A DNA stretch of 64,000 nt from Carboxylicivirga sediminis (GCF_018156225.1 NZ_JAGTAR010000001.1:186001-250000); one strand, 5' to 3'; counted from the first letter of the stretch, positions 34,644-43,174 are shown. Program-made: numbers and translations. Notes: generated by a model from the letters alone, not told the origin.

Positions 34644-34770
34644 GAGCTGGTGGTAATGGTTAATTAGTTATGGTTACACTAAACTGTTCAACTGTTATTT
34701 AGTAAGTATATTAACTTGATTAATGAGCAAGAACTGGCAACTTATATCACCAGTTGCTCCCAATTAAATA

Positions 34771-34825
34771 AGGGCACCTACTGCTCCATGATTGTTAAAA
34801 CTGATATTCAGCAGTGCGGTGCCCT
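34771..34825 (-). terminator. Long stem-loop downstream of the NTF2-like pair
   Basis: AGGGCACC-TACTGCT pairs with AGCAGTGC-GGTGCCCT (about 15 bp, one bulge, 24-base loop). On the minus strand it is followed by TTATTTAATT, so it may end transcription of the NTF2-like genes. Confidence 0.5.
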
Positions 34826-34847
34826 GTTGGGAAACCAATTTTCCTAT

Positions 34848-35303
34848 CTATCCTTCCACGGTGTGGTATATCTTATTCACAATTTTCCAACCATCGGGAA
34901 ATTTATACAGCTGCATATAGTCGATATACACCGACTTTCCTTCCAGGATGTAATCCATTTTGATTGTCGCCGCATTGTTGCTGATATCAATACTCAAATA
35001 ATCAACACTCACATGCTTACCTACTTTGCGGGGCAAAACGCCATCAACCATATTATTTTTAACGCGCTGCTTAAACTCGGTAAGTGACACGTTACTCAAC
35101 CGGCCATTGTTATTCAGTACCTGCATGCGAAAATCGGGATGAAAGCCGGCATCTATCTTGGCCATGTCGCCAATATTCTGAACACCGTCGAGATAAGCCG
35201 ATTCAATAACACGCTTAATGGCCATTTCCTCTTTGATATCTGATTGAGCAAAAGACGTAAATCCTATAAGGGCCGCAGTAAACAGTAAAATATATTTTTT
35301 CAT
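34848..35303 (-). CDS. Secreted NTF2-like (lumazine-binding-like) protein, copy A
   Basis: 151 residues from ATG 35303, where the signal peptide MKKYILLFTAALIGFTSFAQ starts; the frame is open ~70 codons further upstream but without support. The fold is a small cone of the NTF2/SnoaL type: helices with VIESAYLDGVQNIGDMAKID, then FHPDFRMQVLNNNG, and C-terminal strands YLSIDISNNAATIKMDYILE, YIDYMQLYKFPDGWKIVNKI. It resembles the 'putative lumazine-binding' family. It is a tandem duplicate of the gene at 35574-36029. No catalytic function is proposed. Confidence 0.8.
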   Translation of the reverse strand: MKKYILLFTAALIGFTSFAQSDIKEEMAIKRVIESAYLDGVQNIGDMAKIDAGFHPDFRMQVLNNNGRLSNVSLTEFKQRVKNNMVDGVLPRKVGKHVSVDYLSIDISNNAATIKMDYILEGKSVYIDYMQLYKFPDGWKIVNKIYHTVEG

Positions 35304-35521
35304 CGGTCTAAATGTTTTATCAAAAAGCTGATGGCAATCACTTCTTAGGCCAATCCTCCTTTTGTGGTTATAATTCGGTTTAATTACTTCATACACAAAG
35401 AACCGATATATAGGTTTTAGTTTATACCCCATTTCATTCATCTGCTTACCCATTTTGGTCAAAATAGAACCTGAAGTAGTTTCATAGAGCAGAAGCTTAA
35501 ATTGCATACCCAATAAACCAT

Positions 35522-35553
35522 AAAAGCAACTCCCACTATTGAGAGCTGCTTTT
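35522..35553 (-). terminator. Terminator after NTF2-like copy B
   Basis: On the minus strand AAAAGCAGCTCTCAATAGTG pairs back to GAGTTGCTTTT and ends in a T-rich tract. It is 21 bases past the stop codon of copy B, so the two copies are probably separate transcripts. Confidence 0.6.
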
Positions 35554-35573
35554 AATCATTATGCTTAAATACG

Positions 35574-36029
35574 CTATTGGCCTACTGTATAGTAAATCTT
35601 ATTTACAATCTTCCAGCCATCAGAGAATTTATACAATTGCAAATAATCGATATATATAGTTTTACCTTCCAGAATATATTCCATTTTAACACTTGCGGCA
35701 TACTTCTCTATATCAATATTCAAGATATTAACACTCACCTGTTTCCCTTCGGGGCGGGGCAAAATGCCTTTCTCCAAATTATCCTTAGCCATTTGTTTCC
35801 ATCCCTGTCGGTCGACATTGGATAAACTACCATCCTCTTCAAGCACCTGCATTCTAAAATCAGGATGAAAGCCGGCATCAATTTTATCCATATCGCCTAT
35901 ATTCTGTGTCCCATCCAGGTATGCAGTCTGAATAACTTGCTTAATTGCTTTTACCTCTTCTTTATCTGACTGAGCAAAAGAAGTGAAAGCTAATAGGGTC
36001 GTCGCAACTAGTAAAATATACTTTTTCAT
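35574..36029 (-). CDS. Secreted NTF2-like (lumazine-binding-like) protein, copy B
   Basis: 151 residues with a signal peptide (MKKYILLVATTLLAFTSFAQ). It aligns with copy A over its full length without visible gaps: QTAYLDGTQNIGDMDKIDAG, FHPDFRMQVLEEDGSLSNVD, MEYILEGKTIYIDYLQLYKF, DGWKIVNKIYYTV. The identity is well over half by eye, so the pair is a fairly recent tandem duplication. Secreted NTF2-like proteins of this type are common in Bacteroidota and have no settled role. Confidence 0.82.
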   Translation of the reverse strand: MKKYILLVATTLLAFTSFAQSDKEEVKAIKQVIQTAYLDGTQNIGDMDKIDAGFHPDFRMQVLEEDGSLSNVDRQGWKQMAKDNLEKGILPRPEGKQVSVNILNIDIEKYAASVKMEYILEGKTIYIDYLQLYKFSDGWKIVNKIYYTVGQ

Positions 36030-36241
36030 GTGTTAACTGTTTTTACAAAAAGCCGATGACTTAATTATATGTAAACGGTCTTTTTGTGGTTAATCAATTG
36101 GTTGAATTACTATCGTTATTTTTATCACAAATAACCGATATATTCCCTTTAACCTTTAACCCATTTAGTTCACCTGCATATCCGTTGCGGTCAAAATATA
36201 ACGGCACATTAGGCATGTATCAAAACCCTTACAATCAACTA

Positions 36242-37252
36242 TTATTGGAGCTTTTCTTTCAAAAAACCCAGGGTTCTTTCAATTAAGGGGATTTTATCAC
36301 CTGTATCTGATAAAGTAACGGCACCACCCGGATAGAAGTGACCAAATCCAGGCACCCAGTTAAAATGATATTCAACGGCATTCGCCTTAAGAATCTGAAT
36401 TAGTGGTTGAGTTAAGAAAGTTACAACCGGGTAATCATTATCGCTCATAAACAACATAATTGGCGGATTACTCTCAGCGGTCGCAAGTTTATTATCAATC
36501 TTCAATCCGGCTACAAATCCTGAATTGGTAAAAACCGCAGAAACCTTTTCCTGCATACCATATGCCACATTAATAGAAGTAACAGCTCCTGCTGAAAAAC
36601 CTCCCAATGCAATCTTATCAGGATTGATTTGATAAACATCACTTTCGGCCTTGATGTGGCGAATTGCTGTACGTAAGTCCTCTCCGGCAGCCAAAACAGC
36701 TGCTTTAAGAACGTCTTCAGCATTTTCGTTGGTTAAAGCTTCCAGCCCCATTTGCTGACGGATCATGTTTGTTTGGGCTACAGCTGCAGGGTTTGTGAAT
36801 ATGCTAACATCGATATCATCTTCTGTATATCCTGAATATTCGTCTACAATTGGATTGTCGGGAGCTACCCGATAGTTAACTGTAAATACCACAAAACCTT
36901 CAGCAGCATAACGCATGGCGTACTGGCTCATTGATGTAGTCTGTCCGCCAAAACCAGTATATGAAGAACGGGGATTACCTCGGTGAAAGCTACCTCCATA
37001 AGTCAGAATAACAGCAGGACGAGGTTCACTTGATTCACCTTTGGGATAGTAAACATCCATGGTCAGGTCTTTCATGGCAACTTTACCATTTGCATTCACT
37101 TTCCCTTCTCCATACTTAACATCGGGGGTTACTTCGTATTGAACGACATCTGGCACTTCCGGATTAAAAAAGGAGTTTTGCGCATTTATACCAACTCCAA
37201 ATGTAAGGGCCCAAAACAGCCCTATAATAATCGATTTTCTTACTCTCATCAT
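36242..37252 (-). CDS. Exported alpha/beta hydrolase (carboxylesterase-like)
   Basis: 336 residues with a signal peptide (KSIIIGLFWALTFGVGINAQ). The fold is alpha/beta hydrolase of the esterase/lipase (BD-FAE or HSL-like) kind: oxyanion region ILTYGGSFHRG, nucleophile Ser in ALGGFSAGAVTSIN, Asp in MLFMSDNDYPV, and His in VPGFGHFYPGG. Two consecutive Met codons (37252 and 37249) are possible starts. A -7 box TACTTTTG lies just upstream. It is a single gene with no obvious partner; the substrate is unknown. Confidence 0.85.
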   Translation of the reverse strand: MMRVRKSIIIGLFWALTFGVGINAQNSFFNPEVPDVVQYEVTPDVKYGEGKVNANGKVAMKDLTMDVYYPKGESSEPRPAVILTYGGSFHRGNPRSSYTGFGGQTTSMSQYAMRYAAEGFVVFTVNYRVAPDNPIVDEYSGYTEDDIDVSIFTNPAAVAQTNMIRQQMGLEALTNENAEDVLKAAVLAAGEDLRTAIRHIKAESDVYQINPDKIALGGFSAGAVTSINVAYGMQEKVSAVFTNSGFVAGLKIDNKLATAESNPPIMLFMSDNDYPVVTFLTQPLIQILKANAVEYHFNWVPGFGHFYPGGAVTLSDTGDKIPLIERTLGFLKEKLQ

Positions 37253-37406
37253 CGTATGTTTTATAAATTAATAATCTTGTGTTTACATTTCAAAAGTAAG
37301 TTGCAAGTCAGCTAAAAAAGGCTCCTATCCTATCAGTCGAGAGCCGTAAACAGTCAAAACATTGGACAAGCTAAGAATGTGTGACCATGACAGTTGCCAT
37401 GACAAC

Positions 37407-37456
37407 AAAAAAGCCTGAACAGACAATACTGAACAGGCTCTTTACGAATTGAAAAC
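37407..37456 (-). terminator. Terminator after the DUF559 gene (copy 1 of a duplicated element)
   Basis: On the minus strand AGCCTG pairs with CAGGCT and is followed by six T. This ~50-base element is nearly identical to the one at 38238-38288. Confidence 0.75.
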
Positions 37457-37473
37457 CAGATGAGGTAATACGC

Positions 37474-37863
37474 TTAAACTTCTATGTTGATGCGACTACA
37501 ACAATCACTAATCTGACTTAAAACTGATGAAACCCGAAAAAGAACATCCTCATTTTTAAATCGGATTACCTGAATACCAAACCTCTCAAGCTCTGCAGTT
37601 CGTCCAATATCATACTGCTTCTGATAAAGATGAATTTCTCCATCAATCTCAATAACCAGTTTCTTTTCATGGCAATAAAAATCAGCGATGTAATACTCAA
37701 TTGGATGCTGTCGTCGGAATTTTAATCCATCCAGTTTTTTGTTTCTTAACTCAGACCATAGTATTTTCTCTGAAGGGGTCATTCTAGTTCTAATATCTTT
37801 AGCGAATTGTCTAATAACAGAACTAGCACCATAAAACAGATTGTCAAAATTTTCTTGCGACAT
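37474..37863 (-). CDS. DUF559 family (Vsr-like) nuclease-domain protein
   Basis: 129 residues from ATG 37863. The sequence shows the DUF559 hallmarks: RTRMTPSEKILWSELRNKKL, FRRQHPIEYYIADFYC, the PD-(D/E)XK-type core LVIEIDGEIH, and RTAELERFGIQVIRFKNEDV. The fold is that of Vsr mismatch endonucleases, but the activity of DUF559 proteins is not established. There is no methylase or other restriction partner nearby. It is flanked by duplicated terminators and palindromes, which suggests it arrived as a small mobile cassette. Confidence 0.88.
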   Translation of the reverse strand: MSQENFDNLFYGASSVIRQFAKDIRTRMTPSEKILWSELRNKKLDGLKFRRQHPIEYYIADFYCHEKKLVIEIDGEIHLYQKQYDIGRTAELERFGIQVIRFKNEDVLFRVSSVLSQISDCCSRINIEV

Positions 37864-38314
37864 TATTAAATGTTTGAAGAACAAATTAGCTATTAATGAC
37901 TTAATATCAAATACCCCTATGGGCAGTGTAAATCAATAATGGATAATAGCAAACTTATAAATCGTAAAAACACATCACCTCAAGAGGAAATCCGGATATT
38001 TAAAAAGATAATTGTAAACGTATAATTCGCAATAAAACACCTCACCTCAGTCCTCTCCTTCGAGGAGAGGAGGCCCTTACTTAAACATAATATTATTCTA
38101 GATTAGAGGCAGTTGCTTTTCTAAGTGATGTCACCTTCTCCTTGAGGAGAAGGCCGGGATGAGGTGGTTCAATGAAATTTTATAGGTAGCCATTAATTTA
38201 ATGCTTGTATTCCAAATCCTTTTTAATGTCCGACCACAAAAAAAGCCTGAACAGACGATACTGAACAGGCTCTTTACGAATTGAAAACTTATCTAGATGA
38301 ACAAATTATACTAT
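37864..38314. repeat. Intergenic region with DUF559-associated palindromes and a duplicated terminator
   Basis: 451 bases without a gene. It holds CCTCTCCTTCGAGGAGAGG (38052-38070) preceded by CACCTCACCTCAG, and CCTTCTCCTTGAGGAGAAGG (38134-38153) followed by CCGGGATGAGGTGG, so the two palindromes are flanked by inverted CACCTCA-like arms. The terminator copy 2 (38238-38288) follows. These composites look like a Bacteroidota intergenic repeat family. Confidence 0.65.
38238..38288 (-). terminator. Terminator after the surface-antigen-type barrel gene (copy 2)
   Basis: On the minus strand the AGCCTG/CAGGCT stem is followed by seven T. It differs from the copy at 37407-37456 at very few positions, even outside the stem (both continue TTTACGAATTGAAAAC on the plus strand). 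Confidence 0.75.
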
Positions 38315-39598
38315 TTAAAAGTACTCTGTTAGGTTAAGGTACAATGCTCCATTGCCATTATGATCCCACGCATAGTCAATTCCCAGATTGGTGCGTGTAG
38401 CTTTCTGGATTTGAATACGTAAACCAACACCAAATGCATGTGCCCAGTTATCAAATAGCTTTACATCTGCATCGCGTGCCGAAGCAGAGGTCGTATTGGC
38501 AAATACTACCCCTCCTAAGAAGTCGGGATTTTTAGCCAGAAGTGGTAATCGAAAGCGATATTCCAGTTCAGCGTAGAACATATCATCACCTCGCCAGCGT
38601 CCCTGCGCATAGCCACGACCTGAGCGGCCCATCTGGTCCCAGGCTGTTGCCGGCATCAGCATATATGGTAAGTTCCCATGTGTGGTTACATTGGCATAGG
38701 TCCAGAAAGCAATCACGTTACGTGGTACTTCTTTATTCACACTAAAGTAATCGCGGTATTCCATCCACAGGGTCGACGAACTCTGGTCGCTCCCTAAAAA
38801 GTCGGCATTGTATTTATACGAAATATTGGCAAAACGCCCCGTATACGGATTGGCCATATTATCACGCGTATCATATAATGCTGTTGCTGATGCACCTACC
38901 AGACTATAACCTGTTGGATCAAATCCATGCTTCATACTGTATACATAGTGATTGGTATAAACGCCGTTTTCTATATCCAACAAGTTATCGTCGATATTGG
39001 AAAAACGGTCATAATGAATTCCACCACCCAGATAGAATGAAGGCTTCACCTGTCTTAGTGCTGTTTGATGTGCCCTGTAGAAATTAAACTCCATGCCTTC
39101 TCCCTCGTATAATTCATCATCGCCAAACGGTGATACACCAGGCATGAGCGTATTACCATCTGCTCCGGTACCTAAACCAAATGTTGGCTGCGATGAATCA
39201 AAAAAACGATAGTCTCCCTGTAGTAACCAATTGTTTTGGTTGGTATATACATTACCGCGCATCACCAGCATCAGCTGATTTTTGGTGGTGTAGGTAGCCG
39301 TCATCAAGGCATTTGACATTTTAGTGGTTGTAGGATCTCCTAAAAAGATACTACCAGATGCTGCCATACCATAGACAAAACCAAATGCAGGGTTTGCTGC
39401 CAATGCTGGAATAGGTGTAAAGTACAGCTTTCCCACTTTTATATCTGGCACCTCAGCCTTAGCTTTTTCCTGCTCTGCACGCTCTTCAGCAATTTCAGGT
39501 GTTACCTCTTGCATGTCTTGTATTGGAGGCGATTGTGCGCCTGCCATAACAGCAAAGCCTAGCAATGCTGCTAAAAAAGATAAACGAATCTTCTTCAT
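38315..39598 (-). CDS. BamA/TamA-family outer-membrane protein (surface antigen D15-like barrel)
   Basis: 427 residues with a signal peptide (MKKIRLSFLAALLGFAVMAGAQ). No POTRA domains; after an acidic-basic stretch (EIAEERAEQEKAKAEV) the barrel begins. Strands include FTPIPALAANPAFGFVYG, GASATALYDTRDNMANPYTG, YRDYFSVNKEVPRNVIAFWT and the end strand GALYLNLTEYF. The DTRDN..NP..G motif is a hallmark of the Omp85/bacterial surface antigen barrel. Barrel-only members are common in Bacteroidota and of unknown role. It has its own terminator. Confidence 0.85.
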   Translation of the reverse strand: MKKIRLSFLAALLGFAVMAGAQSPPIQDMQEVTPEIAEERAEQEKAKAEVPDIKVGKLYFTPIPALAANPAFGFVYGMAASGSIFLGDPTTTKMSNALMTATYTTKNQLMLVMRGNVYTNQNNWLLQGDYRFFDSSQPTFGLGTGADGNTLMPGVSPFGDDELYEGEGMEFNFYRAHQTALRQVKPSFYLGGGIHYDRFSNIDDNLLDIENGVYTNHYVYSMKHGFDPTGYSLVGASATALYDTRDNMANPYTGRFANISYKYNADFLGSDQSSSTLWMEYRDYFSVNKEVPRNVIAFWTYANVTTHGNLPYMLMPATAWDQMGRSGRGYAQGRWRGDDMFYAELEYRFRLPLLAKNPDFLGGVVFANTTSASARDADVKLFDNWAHAFGVGLRIQIQKATRTNLGIDYAWDHNGNGALYLNLTEYF

Positions 39599-39773
39599 GA
39601 TTATATTTTTTATAGTTTTACTTTCATTGTAAATTGTGATACAAATATCCGACTTCTTCAGGTCAGCTTTTATCCCATTCTAGTCAAGCACTTATCCAAA
39701 AAAATCAAAAAGGGAAGTCGAATAGGATAATTAGGCTCACCTTTCCTCAATAAGTCAAGTAGATAGATAATTA

Positions 39774-40556
39774 TCAGAAGCTATAGGTAATGCCAATACC
39801 AGCATAAGTATTGAACAATTCCGTATGCCTGACACGCCTGGTGTAAAAGGCATTCACTCCCAATTGGGAGTTAAGCTTATAGCCGGCATCCAGGCGGGCA
39901 AATATGACAAAAGCATCCCTGTTGTACACCATCCGGTTATCCATTGTTACTGAGGCCGACCACCTGTTACCCTGATAGCCAAACTGCGGCTCGAAACGGA
40001 TGAATATTGGGGGTTCGGGCCAGTCAGCCGTGTTGGCCAACGGAAAGTTATAGCGCCATTTGTTACTTATAAAAAAGCGTTCATCACTCAAACGCCATGA
40101 ATACTGGATGGCAGGCTCCAATATCCAGTGACCAAATAAACCCGCATTTTCAGGCTTACCGGTGGGCATTACCAGCTTGGCTGAGGCAGAAAGTCCTTGC
40201 CATCCTTGATTCGTTTTGCTGGCAGGTGTAAAGTCGCGCGTATACGTCAGGTTGAAGTCACCTGGTGTCCAGATGGTCTCTCCACCTCGCTGATGATATA
40301 CGCCAATGAGTTCAATATTGATAAAGTCACGCTGACTAAGATTTAATTTTGCATTAGTTACCCAGTATAAGCCATCTTCATTGGGATTAAAATTGTAGAA
40401 CTCTATATTGGAATGTACACGTGAAATATATGGCCGGAATACAGTCGGCGATTCATTTACAGGCTCCTGCCCCAAAGCCTTAGTAACAGAAACAAACAGC
40501 AACCATAACACAAACAAATATCTGAAATTCAGACGGGCTCTAATCTCGTAACTCAT
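39774..40556 (-). CDS. Predicted outer-membrane barrel protein next to the mini-AraC gene
   Basis: 260 residues with a signal peptide (about 1-30, ending ALGQEP). Strands such as YISRVHSNIEFYNFNPNEDG, FINIELIGVYHQRGGETIW, RWSASVTMDNRMVYNRDAFV and a terminal TYAGIGITYSF indicate a small barrel. No known family recognised. It is divergent from the miniature AraC gene at 40742, the same arrangement as the array hydrolases with their AraC paralogs, so it may be that regulator's target. Confidence 0.7.
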   Translation of the reverse strand: MSYEIRARLNFRYLFVLWLLFVSVTKALGQEPVNESPTVFRPYISRVHSNIEFYNFNPNEDGLYWVTNAKLNLSQRDFINIELIGVYHQRGGETIWTPGDFNLTYTRDFTPASKTNQGWQGLSASAKLVMPTGKPENAGLFGHWILEPAIQYSWRLSDERFFISNKWRYNFPLANTADWPEPPIFIRFEPQFGYQGNRWSASVTMDNRMVYNRDAFVIFARLDAGYKLNSQLGVNAFYTRRVRHTELFNTYAGIGITYSF

Positions 40557-40692
40557 GACTCTAACTTTAAAAATAATTCACAGCTACAAAATTGTATTGC
40601 GTATAGCTGATACTGTAACCCTATTAAGTCAACAAAATACCCAATCGGGTCAAATAAGCTTCAACTAACGGCACCAGCGTATACGAATGAAG

Positions 40693-40723
40693 TTGCTAAC
40701 ACCAAATGATTCTTCTATTTTTA
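40693..40723 (+). promoter_or_regulatory. Promoter of the mini-AraC gene; decides the start codon
   Basis: TTG (40693-40695), 20-base spacer, TATTTTTA (40716-40723). The in-frame ATG at 40706 lies inside this promoter, so ATG 40742 is the start. The spacing is identical to the promoters of array paralogs 1, 2 and 4. Confidence 0.5.
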
Positions 40724-40741
40724 AGAGCCAATTATAAAATA

Positions 40742-41152
40742 ATGAACGAAAAGAATAAGCAACTACAACTACACATCGAAGAAGGCAGTGTTTTCAATTA
40801 TATTAATGCTGTATCAGCAGCCCTGAATCATCCTTATGAAAACAACCGCTTGTTACTTATTAAAAAGGAAATAGAGACCCAGATAGAAAGTAAAATCAGC
40901 ATTGAAGAGCTGGCGTCCCAGTTCGCTATTAGTGTATCCAAACTGCAGCGCGACTTTAAAACCTTGTTTAATAGCTCAGTCTATCAGTTTTTTACCCATG
41001 CCAAAATGGATGAAGCCTACCGTCGACTAAAAACCGGTCGGTACAGTGTGATGGAGGTAGGCTATGATTTGGGCTATAGTAACCTGTCCAAATTTTCCCA
41101 GATGTTTAAAAAGATTAAAGGTGTTAGTCCGAAGGATGTTATACCAGCATAA
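40742..41152 (+). CDS. Miniature AraC-type regulator (array paralog lacking the sensor domain)
   Basis: 136 residues. The first ~33 (LQLHIEEGSVFNYINAVSAA) align with the opening of array paralog 4 (LELKEGSVRNYIELLEQTFG). From NRLLLIKKEIETQIESK on, it aligns with the AraC domain of the paralogs and ends KMDEAYRRLKTGRYSVMEVG, FKKIKGVSPKDVIPA. The ~200 residues between these parts in full-length paralogs are missing, without a frameshift. The DNA-binding helices are intact, so it could bind DNA without a ligand signal or compete with the full-length regulators. This is not a random truncation: start, promoter and stop are all kept. Confidence 0.85.
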   Translation: MNEKNKQLQLHIEEGSVFNYINAVSAALNHPYENNRLLLIKKEIETQIESKISIEELASQFAISVSKLQRDFKTLFNSSVYQFFTHAKMDEAYRRLKTGRYSVMEVGYDLGYSNLSKFSQMFKKIKGVSPKDVIPA

Positions 41153-41246
41153 TCAAATACTTGTTGGACAGTCAACACTGACACTTAGGGCATCACAATT
41201 AAACAGTCTTTAAATAAAAATATATTTTCAAGCTAAATGGATTGCT

Positions 41247-41254
41247 TACATTTG
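41247..41254 (+). promoter_or_regulatory. -7 box of the ferredoxin-nitroreductase gene
   Basis: TACATTTG fits TAnnTTTG and ends 22 bases before the start codon. A -33 TTG is not clear; a TTTTC sits at the expected distance. Confidence 0.45.
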
Positions 41255-41276
41255 TCGTCCCAAAAAGTAAAGACAA

Positions 41277-42104
41277 ATGCTAGATTTTAAAATTGACGAG
41301 GCTAAGTGCACCCAGTGCGGCCTCTGCTCGAAGGAGTGTCCTACTCTAATTATAGACGGTAAGAATGGGATACCGGCCATTAAAGAGGGTAAGGAAAAGA
41401 ATTGTATCAGATGTCAGCATTGTTTGGCTATCTGCCCAACCGGAGCTCTCTCTATCTTCGGCAAAAATCCCGAAGACAGTATTCCGGTAACAAGCCAGAT
41501 ACCATCATCTGATGATATGGAGCGCCTGATTCTCACACGTCGTTCTGTTCGTAAATTCAAACAGGAAGAGGTTAAGACTGAAACAATCGAACAGCTGCTC
41601 AAAAGTGCATCACACGCCCCAACAGGCCATAACAAAAACCAGGTACTGCTGTCGCTCACTCACACCCGCGAGGAGATGGATAAGGTGCGCAACATTGTTT
41701 ATGATGCCATCAAAAAGGCTAATGAGAAAGCACCTTTGGAAGGTTCACTGTCGATGTATGCAGCCATTCAGAAAATGTGGGAAACAAAAGGCATTGATTT
41801 GATATTCAGAGATGCCCCTCACCTGATAATAGCCACTGCACCAGAAAAGAACAGCAATGGTGTGGCCGATTGTGTTATTTCACTGAGCTACTTTGAACTA
41901 TTGGCCAACACCATGGGCATTGGCACCCTTTGGAACGGTTTCCTGAAAGCTGTGATGGAACAAATTGCAACAGAACTTAAAGCAGCCTTTGGCATACCAG
42001 ATGATCACCGTATTGGTTACATCATGGTGTATGGCTTGCCAGCCGTTAAGTATGCACGCTCCATCCAGTCCGATGGTTTGAATCTGAACGAGATTAAACT
42101 ATAA
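41277..42104 (+). CDS. Nitroreductase with N-terminal ferredoxin domain
   Basis: 275 residues, cytoplasmic. The first ~65 residues carry two 4Fe-4S clusters (CTQCGLCSKECP and CIRCQHCLAICP). The rest is an FMN nitroreductase domain (LILTRRSVRKFKQEEV, SHAPTGHNKNQVLL, IGTLWNGFLKAVM, IGYIMVYGLPAVKY). Such fusions take electrons from ferredoxin-like donors and reduce nitro compounds or quinone-like substrates; the substrate is unknown. It faces the DUF2023-like/flavodoxin pair and may belong to the same redox response. It overlaps nothing and has a terminator at 42113-42150. Confidence 0.92.
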   Translation: MLDFKIDEAKCTQCGLCSKECPTLIIDGKNGIPAIKEGKEKNCIRCQHCLAICPTGALSIFGKNPEDSIPVTSQIPSSDDMERLILTRRSVRKFKQEEVKTETIEQLLKSASHAPTGHNKNQVLLSLTHTREEMDKVRNIVYDAIKKANEKAPLEGSLSMYAAIQKMWETKGIDLIFRDAPHLIIATAPEKNSNGVADCVISLSYFELLANTMGIGTLWNGFLKAVMEQIATELKAAFGIPDDHRIGYIMVYGLPAVKYARSIQSDGLNLNEIKL

Positions 42105-42108
42105 TATT

Positions 42109-42450
42109 TTACGAAGCCTCTTTTAATAGAGGGGCTTCTTCTTTTCTTTTCAGATAGCGCGCACATTGAATAACCTGATTGTAACCAAGCAACGTCCCCA
42201 GAATAAAATCTTCTTCGGCCGATAGTTCATTCAGGCGCTTGTGGCAAAAGCACTTGATTACCTCCACACATTCATTCGCGCCAAAAAACACATTCACCTT
42301 ATTTTTAGTCACTGGCTGAACGAGGTATTGAATGTCATTGGCTTCCAACTTCTTTATAGCAAGCGACACATCGCTGCTGGCCATTGTATGCAGTATCAGG
42401 TTACGCAGGCCTTTTTTATATTCATAAATATGATGGCAAAATACTTTCAT
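42109..42450 (-). CDS. DUF2023-like protein (flavodoxin-associated)
   Basis: 113 residues from ATG 42450, where MKVFCHHIYEYKKGLRNLIL begins; the frame is open further upstream. Small, cytoplasmic, with several Cys/His residues (VFCHHIYEY, VIKCFCHKRL). It resembles DUF2023 proteins, which by memory occur next to flavodoxin genes in Bacteroidota. It lies 197 bp downstream of the flavodoxin on the same strand. Function unknown; a role with flavodoxin is inferred from position. Confidence 0.65.
   Translation of the reverse strand: MKVFCHHIYEYKKGLRNLILHTMASSDVSLAIKKLEANDIQYLVQPVTKNKVNVFFGANECVEVIKCFCHKRLNELSAEEDFILGTLLGYNQVIQCARYLKRKEEAPLLKEAS
42113..42150 (+). terminator. Rho-independent terminator after the nitroreductase gene
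   Basis: GAAGCCTC pairs with GAGGGGCTTC-type sequence across an A/T loop and runs into TTCTTTTCTTTT. It overlaps the end of the convergent DUF2023-like gene. Confidence 0.7.
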
Positions 42451-42647
42451 GCAATCTGATGGTTTAAAATCTAGTAAAAATGAATAAGCCAAGCCATTAA
42501 TAAACTTACCCGGATACGTTTATCCGGTATTTTACAAATGAACATTGGAATCAACTGGCTTTATGGCTTATTCATTTATTTGCTCTGGTGGCAGAAGCAA
42601 AAATGGTCAAAGGTCAACTCTATAATAGACACCACCATCATTTATCT

Positions 42648-43151
42648 CTAATCAAGATGAGGCCGTAAATCACCTATCCAGCTCTCAACACGGCTTTGGG
42701 TCTTATCACTTTCATTATCTTCATCAATGGCCAGTCCTACCAATTGTCCTTCCAATTCGGCTGTTGAAGCATCGTAGCTGTAATCATCAACCGACACCAT
42801 GCCCACCACCTCACAGCCTTTACCGGCAATGGCCTTATAGATAGTTCCCATACCATCCACAAAAGTATCAGGATAAGCATCGGCATCGCCCAAACCAAAC
42901 AGGGCTATCTGTTTACCACCCAGGTCAACTCTCTGCAGCTCGGTAATAAATCCCTCCCAATCGTCCTGCAAATCGCCCAAACCCCAGGTGCTGGTCCCTA
43001 AAAACAGAAAATCATAGTTTGCCAAATCAGAAGCGGATGCTTCATCTACATTTATCAGGTCAGCCTGGTTATCTAATTGCGAATTAATCATTTCGGCTAC
43101 AGCCTGCGTATTGCCGGTACTGGAGCCGTAAACTATTGCTGTTTTCTTCAT
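42648..43151 (-). CDS. fldA: Flavodoxin
   Basis: 167 residues from ATG 43151; the promoter at 43175-43205 excludes the more upstream in-frame start. The FMN-phosphate loop GSSTGNTQAVAEMI is near the N-terminus. Flavin-flanking loops LGTSTWGLGDLQDDWEGF and LFGLGDADAYPDTFVDGMG are typical of long-chain flavodoxins, as is the length. It is a low-potential electron carrier that can replace ferredoxin, classically under iron shortage. It lies upstream of the DUF2023-like gene, and its promoter shares an 18-base block with that of the CxxC protein gene at 43341-43691. Confidence 0.95.
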   Translation of the reverse strand: MKKTAIVYGSSTGNTQAVAEMINSQLDNQADLINVDEASASDLANYDFLFLGTSTWGLGDLQDDWEGFITELQRVDLGGKQIALFGLGDADAYPDTFVDGMGTIYKAIAGKGCEVVGMVSVDDYSYDASTAELEGQLVGLAIDEDNESDKTQSRVESWIGDLRPHLD

Positions 43152-43174
43152 TTTACTGATTGTTTTGATTGATA

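Noticed and set aside
34716-35087. Plus-strand protein opposite NTF2-like copy A
   Set aside because: It is antisense to a gene with signal peptide, a full-length paralog and a terminator; its sequence shows no family.
37474-37863. Restriction-modification or other defence system around the DUF559 gene
   Set aside because: No methylase, helicase or partner gene lies nearby; only the flanking repeats are notable.
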